A DNA stretch of 64,000 nucleotides from Planctomycetota bacterium (GTDB lineage: Bacteria; Planctomycetota; UBA8742; UBA2392), in NCBI GenBank assembly GCA_019636195.1, contig JAHBYA010000001.1, positions 162,642 to 226,641 on the forward strand. Reading direction: 5' to 3'. Below, in pieces: positions 1 through 12,119 of the stretch; the stretch's first letter is position 1; the number at the start of each line of letters is the position of its first letter. The translations under genes were made by a program, and so were the position numbers. The notes beneath the pieces are model-generated. The model saw only the letters and a program-made list of their open reading frames with translations, ran no database searches and was not told where the DNA came from.

Positions 1-1295
1 CCCTGCACACTCAGGTACGCAAGGCTGTCGATCCCGAGGTAGTCTCGAATCTTCTCGACATCTGACAACTGATTCGCGATCAGTTCCTTCGGGTCAGGAA
101 AGTCGATGCCGTAGAAGCAGGGGTGCCGCGTGGGCGGGCACGAAATGCGCAAGTGCACTTCTTTGGCGCCGGCTTCGTACAGGCGCTTTACGCGGCCGCG
201 GCTGGTGGTGCCGCGGATAATGCTGTCGTCCACCACGATCACGCGCTTGCCCTCAACCACGTCGCGCACGGCATTCAGCTTGATCTTTACGCCGATGTCG
301 CGCTGCCCCTGGCTTGGGGCTATGAACGTGCGGCCCACGTAATGGTTGCGGATGAATCCCTGCTCAAGGGGCAGGCCAACCTGCTCGGCGTAGCCTTGCG
401 CGGCGCTGGTGCCGCTGTCGGGCACGGGCACCACTATGTCGGCGGGCACGTGGCTTTCGCGGGCCAGTTGTTTGCCCATTTCTTTGCGCGCCAGATGAAC
501 GTTGATCCCGAACACGCGGCTGTCAGGCCGCGCAAAGTACACGTGCTCAAAAATGCAGTGGGCGTGGCGCTGGGGCTCGCACCACTGGCGCGAATGCAGG
601 CCGTCGTGGTCAATGCGCAGCAGCTCGCCGGGTTTGATGTCGCGAACGTATTCAATGCCCAGCATGTCAAAGGCGCAGGTTTCGCTGGCAAGCACGTGGG
701 CATCGCCAAGCTTGCCCAGCGCCAGCGGCCGAAAGCCCTGCGGGTCGCGGGTGGCGTAAATGGCGTCATTGGTCAGAAACACAAAGCTGAAGGCCCCCTG
801 CATGCGGGCCAGCGCCGCGGCTATGGGGTTTTCGCTGTTCTTGATTTCGGGGCGTGCCAGCAGGTGCAGCACGACTTCGCTGTCGCTGGTGGTCTGAAAA
901 ATGCTGCCTTGTTCTTCAAGTTCGCGGCGCAACTGCCAGCCATTGGAAAGGTTGCCGTTGTGGGCCACGCTGATCTGCCCGCCGCTGTAGTCCACGGTAA
1001 TCGGCTGGGCATTGCGCACATTGCTGCTGCCGGCCGTTGAGTAGCGCGTGTGGCCAATGGCAAAGCGGCTGTTGAACTTGTCAAAAAAGCCATCGCTGAA
1101 CACTTCGCCGACAAGTCCCATGCCCAGGAAGCTCTTGATCCGGTTGTCCATGATGCAGGCAATGCCGGCCGACTCCTGCCCGCGGTGCTGCAGTGCAAAC
1201 AGGCCGTAGTAGGAAAGTTCAACGGCGTCAGGATGGTTGAACACGGCAAAGATGCCGCAGGCTTCACGAGGATGGTCAGTCACAGCCGTCTCCAC
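1..1295 (-). CDS. purF: Amidophosphoribosyltransferase (partial, C-terminus outside window)
   Basis: Catalyses the first committed step of purine synthesis: PRPP plus glutamine to phosphoribosylamine. Reading the minus strand from a GTG at 1295 gives a short propeptide followed by EACGIF. Cys13 is the expected N-terminal nucleophile of the class II glutaminase domain after processing. HRGQESAG, GHTRYST and AHNGNL follow, as in PurF. The phosphoribosyltransferase domain shows the PRPP loop VIVVDDSIIRGTTS near the visible end. About 430 residues are present and the frame runs off position 1, so the C-terminus is missing. An in-frame GTG at 1283 is an alternative start; an in-frame stop lies just upstream of 1295. 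The upstream neighbour is on the other strand, so purF probably has its own promoter. The identification is secure. Confidence 0.95.
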   Translation of the reverse strand, partial: METAVTDHPREACGIFAVFNHPDAVELSYYGLFALQHRGQESAGIACIMDNRIKSFLGMGLVGEVFSDGFFDKFNSRFAIGHTRYSTAGSSNVRNAQPITVDYSGGQISVAHNGNLSNGWQLRRELEEQGSIFQTTSDSEVVLHLLARPEIKNSENPIAAALARMQGAFSFVFLTNDAIYATRDPQGFRPLALGKLGDAHVLASETCAFDMLGIEYVRDIKPGELLRIDHDGLHSRQWCEPQRHAHCIFEHVYFARPDSRVFGINVHLARKEMGKQLARESHVPADIVVPVPDSGTSAAQGYAEQVGLPLEQGFIRNHYVGRTFIAPSQGQRDIGVKIKLNAVRDVVEGKRVIVVDDSIIRGTTSRGRVKRLYEAGAKEVHLRISCPPTRHPCFYGIDFPDPKELIANQLSDVEKIRDYLGIDSLAYLSVQ

Positions 1296-1427
1296 GCCTA
1301 AGGCCCTCTTATAGCATCATAGCGGACAACGCGAAGTGACCGGGAAACCCGCCAGATTTTTGGCATGGGCTGGCCTGCCTTGGCCGGGGATACTTGACCA
1401 ACCCTGAGCGTTCCCCGGAGGCTTGCC

Positions 1428-1814
1428 ATGCGTTCTGCTTCCGCTTGTTTTCCGGCTTTGCTGGCTGTGTTCGTACTGGCGATCTTGCCGTCGTGCGCGA
1501 TGTACCGGCCCGCCGTGCAGCAGGCCGGTCCGATCGAACGACCACACATCATGAAACGCGTCGCCCCGCGTGACCCGGATGCCGCGCGTATCGTGCGGGT
1601 CGCCGGCGAGGCGCTGGACGAGGACTCTGCGGCGGCGTTGGGGACGGCGATCTGGCTGGCCCTGATTGCGCTTGGATGGATTCTGATCTATGGCATCGGC
1701 TGGCTCATCGCCAAGACCGTTGAGGCGATTTCAGAAGGGCTTGCGACTGTGCAAGAGCCTGGGTCGGTGCCTGCTGTCGTGGATGCCGGCGCGAGTTCCC
1801 ATGTGCGTCGTTGA
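1428..1814 (+). CDS. Small predicted lipoprotein with one transmembrane segment
   Basis: A 128-residue protein I do not recognise. The N-terminus is a signal peptide ending in a lipobox-like LPSCAM, so Cys at about residue 23 would be lipidated. A second hydrophobic stretch at about residues 70-95 (LALIALGWILIYGIGWLIA) looks like a membrane span. A good Shine-Dalgarno (GGAGG, 7-8 nt before the ATG) supports the start. It lies alone between purF (opposite strand) and nusA. No enzyme motif is visible. Confidence 0.7.
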   Translation: MRSASACFPALLAVFVLAILPSCAMYRPAVQQAGPIERPHIMKRVAPRDPDAARIVRVAGEALDEDSAAALGTAIWLALIALGWILIYGIGWLIAKTVEAISEGLATVQEPGSVPAVVDAGASSHVRR

Positions 1815-1836
1815 CTGCACATCGCCTGCCGCCTGC

Positions 1837-1864
1837 TTGACTTGCCAATAGCGGGCGCTACCTT
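1837..1864 (+). promoter_or_regulatory. Candidate sigma-70-type promoter before nusA
   Basis: TTGACT, a 16-nt spacer and TACCTT lie about 80 nt upstream of the nusA start, in the only gap before the nusA-infB-yajC-secDF run. The -35 match is good and the -10 match is weak. A similar TACCTT -10 is seen before asd, but two cases do not establish a consensus. Confidence 0.3.
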
Positions 1865-1943
1865 ATGCGCCACGTTTCAGGGAGACACCCGGGAGCGGCC
1901 GATGGGCCAGCTCCTTTCTTTTTGAGGCCTTGAGGCAAGAGAC

Positions 1944-3329
1944 ATGACCGCAGGTGTAAACGGCGCAGAACTGCTGCGCTTTGTCGAAATGATTGCCCGT
2001 GAAAAGGGCATCGAAAAGTCCGAGGTCCTGGGCAGTATTGAACAGGCCATGATCGTCGCGCTGCGCAAGCGTGTCGAGAACCCGGACACGCTGGTGGTCA
2101 CCGTTGACCCCAACAATGGCGAAATCACAGCCCATGAGACCGACCTCGATGGCGTCACCAGCGAGGTCAAGCTTGCGGACATGGGCCGCATCGCGGCGCA
2201 GACCTTCAAGCAGATCTTTGTGCAGAAGAACCGCGAGGCCGAGCGCGACAACATCTATGAAAAGTACATCCAGCTGAAGCGCGAAATCCGCAGCGGCACC
2301 GTCCAGCGCAACGAAGGCCCCAACTACGTGGTCAACCTCGGCGACGCCGAAGCGTTCTTTCCACGCAAAGAGCAGGTACCCACCGAAAGCTACAACATCG
2401 GCGAGCGCGTTCGCGGGCTGATACTCGACGTGCGTAAGCAGGGCCAGAAGGTCAAGATCATCCTGTCCCGCACCCACCCCGAATTCGTCAAAAAGCTGTT
2501 TGAGCTGGAAGTCCCTGAAGTTGCCGAGCGCATCATTGAAATCAAGGCGATCGTCCGCGAGCCCGGCTTCCGCAGCAAGGTTGCCGTGGCCAGCTATGAC
2601 CCCAAAGTTGACGCGGTCGGCGCGTGCGTGGGCGTCCGCGGCAGCCGCATCAAGGGCATCATTGACGAGCTCAACAACGAAAAGATCGACATCATCCGCT
2701 GGAACGAATCGGCTGAAATCCTGATCACGAACGCGCTGAAACCAGCGCGCGTTGACAGCATCACGCTGGACTACGACAACCGCCGCGCCCGCGTGGTAGT
2801 GCCGGATGACCAGTTGAGCCTGAGTATCGGCAAGCGCGGCCAGAACGTGCGCCTTGCGGCACGGCTGTGCAAGTGGGACCTTGACATCGTGACCGTCAGC
2901 CAGGAACAGGACTGGCGCAAGCGCACGCTTACAAAGTTCCGCAACATCGAGGGCGTGGACGAGCTGCTGTCCGAAGCGCTGTTCAACAGCGGCTTCGACA
3001 GCTTCCAGGATATTCTGGCAGCCGGCCCCGAAGCGCTGATGAAGGTGCCGGGCATCAACATCGAGTCCGCGGCGCGGATTATTCAGCACGTTACCGCCAA
3101 CCCCGAGCCGCCCGAGGAAATCGCCGACGTCGTTCACGCCGAGGGCGCCCAGCGCAGGCCCGACAACACGTTTGTCGAGCCGGGGCAGGAACTGGAAGAG
3201 GAAGACGAAGAAGGTGCAACGCCGGGTGCGCCATCGGACAAACCCAAAGAGCCGGTGGACCCGTTCTCAAGGGCGGCCGAGTACGCGGCGCAAGCACCTT
3301 CACGCGAAGACCTGAACGCAAAGCCGTAG
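1944..3329 (+). CDS. nusA: Transcription termination/antitermination factor NusA
   Basis: Cytoplasmic RNA polymerase-binding factor that controls pausing, termination and antitermination. The 461-residue protein shows the NusA order. The N-terminal RNAP-binding domain (about 1-125; LRFVEMIAREKGI, IEQAMIVALRKR) comes first. Next is an S1 domain (about 135-200; RSGTVQR, NYVVNLG), then two KH domains (about 205-345; VGACVGVRGSRIKGI and LSIGKRGQNVRLAARLC). A helix-hairpin-helix segment (about 360-405; GVDELLSEALFNSGF) and an acidic, proline-rich tail follow. GAGG precedes the ATG. It is followed 60 nt later by infB, the usual partner, but no rimP precedes it. Confidence 0.97.
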   Translation: MTAGVNGAELLRFVEMIAREKGIEKSEVLGSIEQAMIVALRKRVENPDTLVVTVDPNNGEITAHETDLDGVTSEVKLADMGRIAAQTFKQIFVQKNREAERDNIYEKYIQLKREIRSGTVQRNEGPNYVVNLGDAEAFFPRKEQVPTESYNIGERVRGLILDVRKQGQKVKIILSRTHPEFVKKLFELEVPEVAERIIEIKAIVREPGFRSKVAVASYDPKVDAVGACVGVRGSRIKGIIDELNNEKIDIIRWNESAEILITNALKPARVDSITLDYDNRRARVVVPDDQLSLSIGKRGQNVRLAARLCKWDLDIVTVSQEQDWRKRTLTKFRNIEGVDELLSEALFNSGFDSFQDILAAGPEALMKVPGINIESAARIIQHVTANPEPPEEIADVVHAEGAQRRPDNTFVEPGQELEEEDEEGATPGAPSDKPKEPVDPFSRAAEYAAQAPSREDLNAKP

Positions 3330-3389
3330 GCTTGCAATGCTTGCGGGGGCGAATGATAAGGCAGCAGGACCGGAAGGAAACACCAGTCT

Positions 3390-6197
<2,808 letters not shown>

Positions 6198-6212
6198 CCC
6201 CAGAGGATACTC

Positions 6213-6641
6213 GTGAAGACACTCGCATTCATCCTGGCCCAGGACGGCGGCCAGCCCCAGGGAGGCGGTTCACCGGCGCCCGCTACCGGCGGTACCGAGG
6301 CGCCCGCAGGCGGCCAGGCGCGCCAGCCAGGCTTCCTTGAAGGCATGGGCCCGCTGCTGATGTTCGGCGTCGTGATTGTTGTGTTCATGATTTTCATGAG
6401 CCGCAGCAAGCGCCGCCAGGAAGCCGAACACAAACGCAAGATTGAAGACTTGCAGACCGGCGCCCGCGTGATGCTCACCAGCGGCCTGATCGCGCGTGTG
6501 GACAAGATCGACAAGGAAAACCAGGAAGCGCGGCTGGTCATTGACGAAGAAAAGAAGGTCCACGGTGTGTACAACATCATGGCCATCGCCAAGATCTTCG
6601 ACGAAAAGCAGTCCACCGCCAAGGAAGAAACCGCCAGGTGA
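6213..6641 (+). CDS. yajC: Preprotein translocase subunit YajC
   Basis: Small inner-membrane partner of SecDF. The 142-residue protein has a Gly/Pro/Ala-rich N-terminus, one membrane span (about 45-65; GVVIVVFMIFMSRSKRRQE) and the YajC cytoplasmic core (LQTGARVMLTSGLIARVDKI). The start is GTG at 6213 with GAGG upstream, 15 nt after the infB stop. The N-terminal 45 residues are longer and more low-complexity than in E. coli YajC. The position directly before the secDF unit supports the call. Confidence 0.92.
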   Translation: MKTLAFILAQDGGQPQGGGSPAPATGGTEAPAGGQARQPGFLEGMGPLLMFGVVIVVFMIFMSRSKRRQEAEHKRKIEDLQTGARVMLTSGLIARVDKIDKENQEARLVIDEEKKVHGVYNIMAIAKIFDEKQSTAKEETAR

Positions 6642-7129
6642 AGCATCGTCGCCCCAGTCGCCTTGCAGTCGCCGCCCTCTTGCTGGGCGCGCTGGCAGCC
6701 TATTGCGATGTGCCGCGGCTTGGGGTGATCAACCGAGTCGGCGATACCCTGAATGCGGTCCGGGTGCTCGACGTCGCCACGCACCTGCGCCTGGCCCAGG
6801 AAGCGCTGAAACAGGGCGAGATTGCTGCGCAGGCCCGCGAGCGGCTGGATGAGGGCCGGCGCTCGCTTGACCTGATCAACTTTGCGCCGTCCATCGTTGC
6901 GGCTGTCCCGCCGATTTCGTCTTACATCCCGCCTGCCCTGGCGCCGGACGACTCGCAGCCCGGACCGCAGTTTCTGCCGGCACCGCTTACAGCGCTTCCC
7001 GGCGTGCTGATGCAGCTGAATCTGCCGCCCCCGCGAACGCGCACAGTGGCACAACCTCCGGCGACTTTCGCTCCGGCAAACCGCCCTGCCTTCACTTCTC
7101 GCGGGCCACCGCTGCACTTCGGATCGTAG
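6638..7129 (+). CDS. Unknown exported protein between yajC and secDF
   Basis: A 163-residue protein that I do not recognise. It starts at a GTG overlapping the yajC stop (GTGA), so it is probably translationally coupled. The N-terminus is positively charged and then hydrophobic (RRPSRLAVAALLLGALAAY), like a signal peptide or anchor. The middle is helical (LRLAQEALKQGEIAAQARERLDEGRRSLDL), and the C-terminal half is rich in proline and predicted unstructured. Its position inside the yajC-secDF unit suggests a role at the translocon, but this is inference from context only. Confidence 0.6.
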   Translation: MKHRRPSRLAVAALLLGALAAYCDVPRLGVINRVGDTLNAVRVLDVATHLRLAQEALKQGEIAAQARERLDEGRRSLDLINFAPSIVAAVPPISSYIPPALAPDDSQPGPQFLPAPLTALPGVLMQLNLPPPRTRTVAQPPATFAPANRPAFTSRGPPLHFGS

Positions 7130-7244
7130 CTTCCGGGGGTCCGGCGGCTGATCCACTTCGGCTGGGCCCGCTGGCCCGGAAACCAGATTTCATTCGAACT
7201 GAGCACTACAGCGCACAACAGGTGCGCCAAACAGGAACACACCC

Positions 7245-10200
7245 ATGTGGGACTTTTTCAAACGCTGGCATCCGCTGATCCTGCTGCTTGCGGGCATTTA
7301 CCTCGCGATTCCAAAGCCGGGCCCGAACCCCGCCGAAGTGGACGAGGCATTCCTTGACGAGTACGACAAGAACAAGGACGGCGTCGTTGACCGCGACGAG
7401 TTCGGCGGCCTGGACTTTGAACTCCGCGACCGCAACAAAGACGGCGTGCTGACAGTGGGCTCGCGCTTTCGCTGGCCACTGCACGACTACAAGTGGAACC
7501 TCGGCCAGGACCTGAAGGGTGGCAGCAGTCTTCGCTATGTGTTGAGACAGCAGGACATTGTGGAGGCCGAAAAGAGCATCCACGAACTGCTGGCCCCGCT
7601 GCGCGACTACCAGGAACGCGTCAGTCCTCAGGGCCGCACCAAGTTCGGCCGAGTGATTGAAGGCGGCGAGATTCGGCTTGGCGAGTGGGAAGAGGGCGAC
7701 TACCAGCACCTGTTGATCCCCGGCCAGTTTGACGAAGGCCGCGTGGACGCGCTCAAGCGCTTCTACAAAGCTTGGTCCGAAGCCAAGCAGCGCAAGGAAG
7801 ACAAGGACCTCGTCGGCCCGACCATTGAAACGCTGAACCGGCGCCTTGGCACCAGCGGCATCACCGAGTTGAACATCGCCCCTCTGGGTGATGAACGACT
7901 GGAAGTGAAGCTGCCCGAGTTCAGCACCGGCGGCGAGACAGATCGCTACAAGAAGCTGCTGGAAACAACCGGCAAGCTGGAAATGCGCGTGCTCGCCGCC
8001 GAAGACGGCGACTTCCGCAACCTTGAGGTCGGCCAGCTTCCGCGCGATGAAGGCTACAAGTTCCGCTGGATTGAGCTCGCGCGCAGTGACGCAGTGAGCA
8101 GCAGCCTGGTCAAGGAACGGGACGGAAAGAAGTTCGTGCCGGTGCAGGTAATCGACGAGTACGACATCACCGGCAAAGACCTCCAGAACATCCAGCCCAG
8201 CACCGACCAGCAGGGCCGCATGGCCGTCAGTTTTGAGCTCAAGGGACTTGCCGTCGCGCGCTTCGAGGAGTTGACCCGCAAGCACCGCGAAGCCGGTGCC
8301 GGCGGCGAAGACCCGCGACTGCTTGCGATCCTGATCGATGAAAAGGTTTACAGCGCCTACAGCATCAAGGACACAATCAGCGGAGCGGTGCAGCTATCGG
8401 GTAACTTCAATGCCAAAGAGCGCGACGACATTATCAACGTGCTCAAGTCCGGCTCGTTGAATGTGCGCCTTGAGCTTGAAGGCGAAGAAACGGTCGGCCC
8501 CAGCGAAGGTGCCGAGGCTGTGCGCCGTGGCTTGTACTCGCTGATTGCCGGCGCGCTGCTGGTGTTCGCGTTCGCGCTGCTGGTGTACCGCGGCCTTGGT
8601 GTGCTGACCATCGTCAACCTGATCATTGTCGTGACGCTGGTGATGGGCGCGATGTCGGCAGGCTTGGGTACGCTTACCATGCCGGGCATCGCGGGCCTGG
8701 TGCTGACCATCGGCATGGCGATTGACGCCAACATCCTGATCAATGAACGAATACGAGAAGAACGCGAAAAGCAACTCAATATGCGCGGCGCGGTCGAGGA
8801 AGGCTTCCGGAACGCGCTGTCTGCCATCGTCGATGCCAACGTCACGACGCTGCTGACCGCTATCATTCTATACAAAGTCGGCTCCGGCCCGATCCAGGGC
8901 TTTGCGCTTACACTGGCGATCGGCATTGTTGCCACCCTGTACACTGCGCTGGGCGCCTACCGCGCCATGGTGTTCGGCATTCTCAACGTCAAGCGCGACG
9001 CCAAGTTCAGCATGGCCGGTCTGGCATTTGCCCGCAACCGCAACATTGACTGGCTGAAACTCATGCCGGTCGGCGCACTTGCGGCGGCTGTGTTGGTGAT
9101 CGGCGGCGGCAGCTTCATGTTCACACACGGCGGTGAGGTACTGGGCATTGAGTTCCGGGGCGGCCACACGTTCCGCGTGCAGATGAAACAAGGCTACGAG
9201 CGTGACGAGATCGCGGCCCAGATGATCGACGAGTCAACCGGAAAGGCGAAGTTCGAGTGGGCAGACAGCGTTGAAGTACAGCCGATCCGTCGCCTGGGCT
9301 CCGACTTCGCGGGGGGCACGGCTGATCGCTTTGACTTCCGGTTCCCGATGCGCCCGGAGTGGGTCAATGAGGAACCCGAGAAGGTCACTGAGATCCTTCG
9401 CGATCACATTGAAGAAGTGTTCGGCGCCTATCTCGTGGAAGACGGCTGGCGTGCCCGCGCCACCGGCGTCACTGAGACCACGTTTGAAGCACGGTTCACG
9501 CTTGCGCTCAAGGATGCAGAAAAGTTCCGCGAAACCTGGCCCGACGACTATGACAAGCTCTGGCTCACCAAGGACCGCAGTTGGGGCAACGACACCAATG
9601 CCGCGCGCAACAAGAAGGGCGTGTGGTTTGGCGAGGTCAGCCCCGGCGACGTGGACGTGACATTCACTCCCAACGCTTCCGGCGACCGCCAGCGCATCAC
9701 GGTTCGCGCGACGGCCGTTGCTGTCATGGGCGAAGATGACCGCGCCAAGAAACACGCGGCCTTTGAAGCCGCAATCACCAAGTACTTCTGGGGCGACTCA
9801 GAGTTCGTCTCCCTGGACGGCAAGGCCGCCTTTGACGAGTTTGCTACGCGTGGCAACCTGCTGGTGAACATTGTGCTGCTCAACCCGGTCGTGGTCAGCG
9901 AGTTCACTGAACTTGTCAATCGCACCGCGGCCACCCGCAGCCTTGACCTGAACCTGCGGGCCGTCAACGCCGACGCCGACAAGGCCAAAGAGTTTGAACT
10001 GACAAGTGCAGCCATGACTTTCAGCTCCGACCCCGCCAGTGATCAGCACTTCAGCAAGATCGAAAATGACCTCAGCGAAGCCGTCAGCAAGTGGCTGAAG
10101 GACCAGCCCGGGGGCAACGAGATCAGCAAGCGCTTCCTCTTGTCCAGCGCGATCGGCGCCACGGTCGCCAGCGAGTCGCAGTGGCGCGCGCTGCTTGCCA

Positions 10201-10910
10201 TTGTGTCGGCGCTGGTGATTGTCGTGATCTACATTCGCATCCGCTTTGCAAGTGTCGCATGGGGCCTTGCGGCTGTGGTCGCGCTGCTGCACGACAGCTT
10301 CGTGGTCATCGGCTTGATCGGCCTTGCCGACTACCTGGGCGCGGATATCAAGATCGACCTGACAGTGGTGGCCGCGATCCTGACCGTGATCGGGTACTCG
10401 TTGAACGACACGATCATCAACTTTGACCGCATTCGCGAGAACCTGAAGAACGACCGGCTGGCAACCGGCGGCAAGACGCCGTTGAAGCAGATCATCAACA
10501 CTTCAATCAACCAGATGCTCAGCCGCACGGTCATGACCTCCGGCACGACGCTGTTGACGACGTTGTGCATGCTGATCTTCGGCGGCCCGCTGTTGAAAGG
10601 CTTCGCGTTCGCTATGACCGCGGGCATTATCGTGGGCACATTCAGCTCGATCTACATTGCCGGGCCGATCCTGTTGTACTTTGACCGCCGCGGCAAGGGC
10701 GACCTGCTGGACATGACCGAAGCCGAAAGCACCGAACTGGAGAAGGCCGCTGCCAAGGCATTGGCCAAAGACGCCGAAGAAACCGAAGAACCGGCGATGG
10801 AAGAGGCCGCCGAAGGTGAAACGCCCGAAGCTGCCCAACCTGAAGCCGAGAAGCCCGCCGAGGACAAGGCCGCTGACGAAAAGAAGGATGACAGCGGTAA
10901 GCAGGAATGA
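7245..10910 (+). CDS. secDF: Fused protein translocase subunit SecDF with N-terminal EF-hand
   Basis: Proton-driven membrane protein that helps the Sec channel finish export. The 1221-residue chain holds SecD then SecF. SecD: TM1 (about 8-23), LGQDLKGG (D1 motif), the P1 periplasmic domain, TMs 2-6 at about 430-590, and GMAIDANILINERIREE near 495. SecF: GIEFRGGHTF, its own TMs, and VIGYSLNDTIINFDRIREN near 1050. Two oddities stand out. Between TM1 and the D1 motif is a canonical EF-hand loop (residues 41-52: D41, N43, D45, D49, E52), followed by a partial second loop. The SecF periplasmic region spans about 340 residues, much longer than usual. The C-terminal tail is Ala/Glu/Lys-rich. A strong hairpin follows. 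Confidence 0.95.
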   Translation: MWDFFKRWHPLILLLAGIYLAIPKPGPNPAEVDEAFLDEYDKNKDGVVDRDEFGGLDFELRDRNKDGVLTVGSRFRWPLHDYKWNLGQDLKGGSSLRYVLRQQDIVEAEKSIHELLAPLRDYQERVSPQGRTKFGRVIEGGEIRLGEWEEGDYQHLLIPGQFDEGRVDALKRFYKAWSEAKQRKEDKDLVGPTIETLNRRLGTSGITELNIAPLGDERLEVKLPEFSTGGETDRYKKLLETTGKLEMRVLAAEDGDFRNLEVGQLPRDEGYKFRWIELARSDAVSSSLVKERDGKKFVPVQVIDEYDITGKDLQNIQPSTDQQGRMAVSFELKGLAVARFEELTRKHREAGAGGEDPRLLAILIDEKVYSAYSIKDTISGAVQLSGNFNAKERDDIINVLKSGSLNVRLELEGEETVGPSEGAEAVRRGLYSLIAGALLVFAFALLVYRGLGVLTIVNLIIVVTLVMGAMSAGLGTLTMPGIAGLVLTIGMAIDANILINERIREEREKQLNMRGAVEEGFRNALSAIVDANVTTLLTAIILYKVGSGPIQGFALTLAIGIVATLYTALGAYRAMVFGILNVKRDAKFSMAGLAFARNRNIDWLKLMPVGALAAAVLVIGGGSFMFTHGGEVLGIEFRGGHTFRVQMKQGYERDEIAAQMIDESTGKAKFEWADSVEVQPIRRLGSDFAGGTADRFDFRFPMRPEWVNEEPEKVTEILRDHIEEVFGAYLVEDGWRARATGVTETTFEARFTLALKDAEKFRETWPDDYDKLWLTKDRSWGNDTNAARNKKGVWFGEVSPGDVDVTFTPNASGDRQRITVRATAVAVMGEDDRAKKHAAFEAAITKYFWGDSEFVSLDGKAAFDEFATRGNLLVNIVLLNPVVVSEFTELVNRTAATRSLDLNLRAVNADADKAKEFELTSAAMTFSSDPASDQHFSKIENDLSEAVSKWLKDQPGGNEISKRFLLSSAIGATVASESQWRALLAIVSALVIVVIYIRIRFASVAWGLAAVVALLHDSFVVIGLIGLADYLGADIKIDLTVVAAILTVIGYSLNDTIINFDRIRENLKNDRLATGGKTPLKQIINTSINQMLSRTVMTSGTTLLTTLCMLIFGGPLLKGFAFAMTAGIIVGTFSSIYIAGPILLYFDRRGKGDLLDMTEAESTELEKAAAKALAKDAEETEEPAMEEAAEGETPEAAQPEAEKPAEDKAADEKKDDSGKQE

Positions 10911-10932
10911 CGAAATCGCATAACCTGCCTAC

Positions 10933-10962
10933 AATCGGGCGACCCTTCCGGGTCGCCCGATT
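10933..10962 (+). terminator. Strong hairpin after secDF
   Basis: A perfect 13-bp stem (10933-10945 with 10950-10962) and a TTCC loop, with no long U-run after it. It lies 22 nt after the secDF stop and 14 nt before the tyrA start. It probably ends or attenuates the secDF transcript, or stabilises its 3' end. Confidence 0.65.
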
Positions 10963-10976
10963 ACTTTGGAGCCGTC

Positions 10977-12116
10977 ATGGACATCACCGAGCTTCGCGAG
11001 AACATCGACCAAGTGGATGCCCAACTGGTGCAACTGCTTGCCAAGCGCCTTGAGTTCGCACTTGAGATCAACCGCGCCAAGCGGGCGCACCGCATGCCGC
11101 TGCGCGACGCCGAGCGCGAGGCGATCGTCCTTGGTGCCGCACAAGTGCACACCCAGCCGCCGCTGGACTCCAGCGAGGCGCTTGACCTGATGCGCATGAT
11201 TCTTGAGTTTTCACGCGGTGCGGTGAAGCGGCGCATCACCGCCGAAGGAGTTGAGCCCCTCCACGTTGCCATCATCGGCGTAGGGCTGATTGGCGGCAGC
11301 ATTGCCCGCGCGCTCAAGCGTGCAAACCAGGCGCACACGATTTCGGGCGTTGACCTGCCCCACCGGCTGGTATCCGCACAAGGCGCGGGCCTGTTCAAGA
11401 CTCTGCATGAACCGCGGCATGGCAAGTTGGCTGTGCAGGATGCAGATGTCGTCTTTTTGTGCGCGCCGCCGTCGCGCAACCTGGAGCTGCTGGCCGCGGT
11501 GATGGCCGACGCCAAGCCGGGCGCGATCGTCACCGACGTCGGCGGCGTGAAGCGCGCCATCTGCGACGCTGCGGCTTCGATTGCAACCAAGGCAGTGTTC
11601 ATCGGCGGTCACCCCATGGCGGGCAAGGCGACTGCCGGCTTTGAAAACAGCACAGCCAGCCTGTTTGAAAGCCGCGCCTGGGTGCTGTCGCCGGAGCGCG
11701 GCGTTGACAAGGCCGCGCTGCGCCGGCTTAAGGCGTTGATTGAATCAACCGGCGCGTCGGTGCAGTTGCTGACTGGCGACGAGCATGACCGGATTGTGCC
11801 GGCGGTCAGCCACTTGCCGCAGCTTGCCGCGATCGCGCTGACCCTGACCGTCGGCGGTCGCGATCACGGAATTGCAGGCCCCGCACTGATGGACATGACG
11901 CGGCTGGCCGAGTCTTCGCCGCACCTTTGGCAGGAGTTGCTGGCCGCCAGCCGCACTGAAGTCGTCGGCGAGGTCCAGCGACTGCGGACATACCTGACCG
12001 AGATTGAAATGGCACTGGGCCTGCACGAGCCCCTGCTGGCGCTGTTTGAGCGCGCAGCGGCGCTGCGCAAGACCATGGTCAGCGGCTCAGTGGTTCAGGC
12101 TGAGGCAGGTGAATAG
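10977..12116 (+). CDS. tyrA: Bifunctional chorismate mutase / prephenate dehydrogenase
   Basis: Converts chorismate to prephenate and then, with NAD(P), to 4-hydroxyphenylpyruvate for tyrosine. Residues 1-85 are an AroQ-type chorismate mutase (MDITELRENIDQVDAQLVQL, with R8, R28-type basic residues and LRDAEREA). From about residue 93 comes a Rossmann fold (VAIIGVGLIGGSIARALK) and the TyrA dehydrogenase domain (VTDVGGVKRAI, FIGGHPMAGK, then HDRIVPAVSHLPQLAAIAL). Total 379 residues, the usual length for the CM-PDH fusion. GGAG lies 7 nt before the ATG. The next gene starts 3 nt after the stop and is likely co-transcribed. Confidence 0.93.
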   Translation: MDITELRENIDQVDAQLVQLLAKRLEFALEINRAKRAHRMPLRDAEREAIVLGAAQVHTQPPLDSSEALDLMRMILEFSRGAVKRRITAEGVEPLHVAIIGVGLIGGSIARALKRANQAHTISGVDLPHRLVSAQGAGLFKTLHEPRHGKLAVQDADVVFLCAPPSRNLELLAAVMADAKPGAIVTDVGGVKRAICDAAASIATKAVFIGGHPMAGKATAGFENSTASLFESRAWVLSPERGVDKAALRRLKALIESTGASVQLLTGDEHDRIVPAVSHLPQLAAIALTLTVGGRDHGIAGPALMDMTRLAESSPHLWQELLAASRTEVVGEVQRLRTYLTEIEMALGLHEPLLALFERAAALRKTMVSGSVVQAEAGE

Positions 12117-12119
12117 CGG

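Noticed and set aside
123..1040. Long plus-strand frame opposite purF, and similar long antisense frames opposite secDF, asd, ahcY, rny and others
   Set aside because: They are shadows of GC-rich genes on the other strand. The opposite frame has clear family motifs and codon use, while the shadow proteins are His/Ala/Val-rich with no motif.
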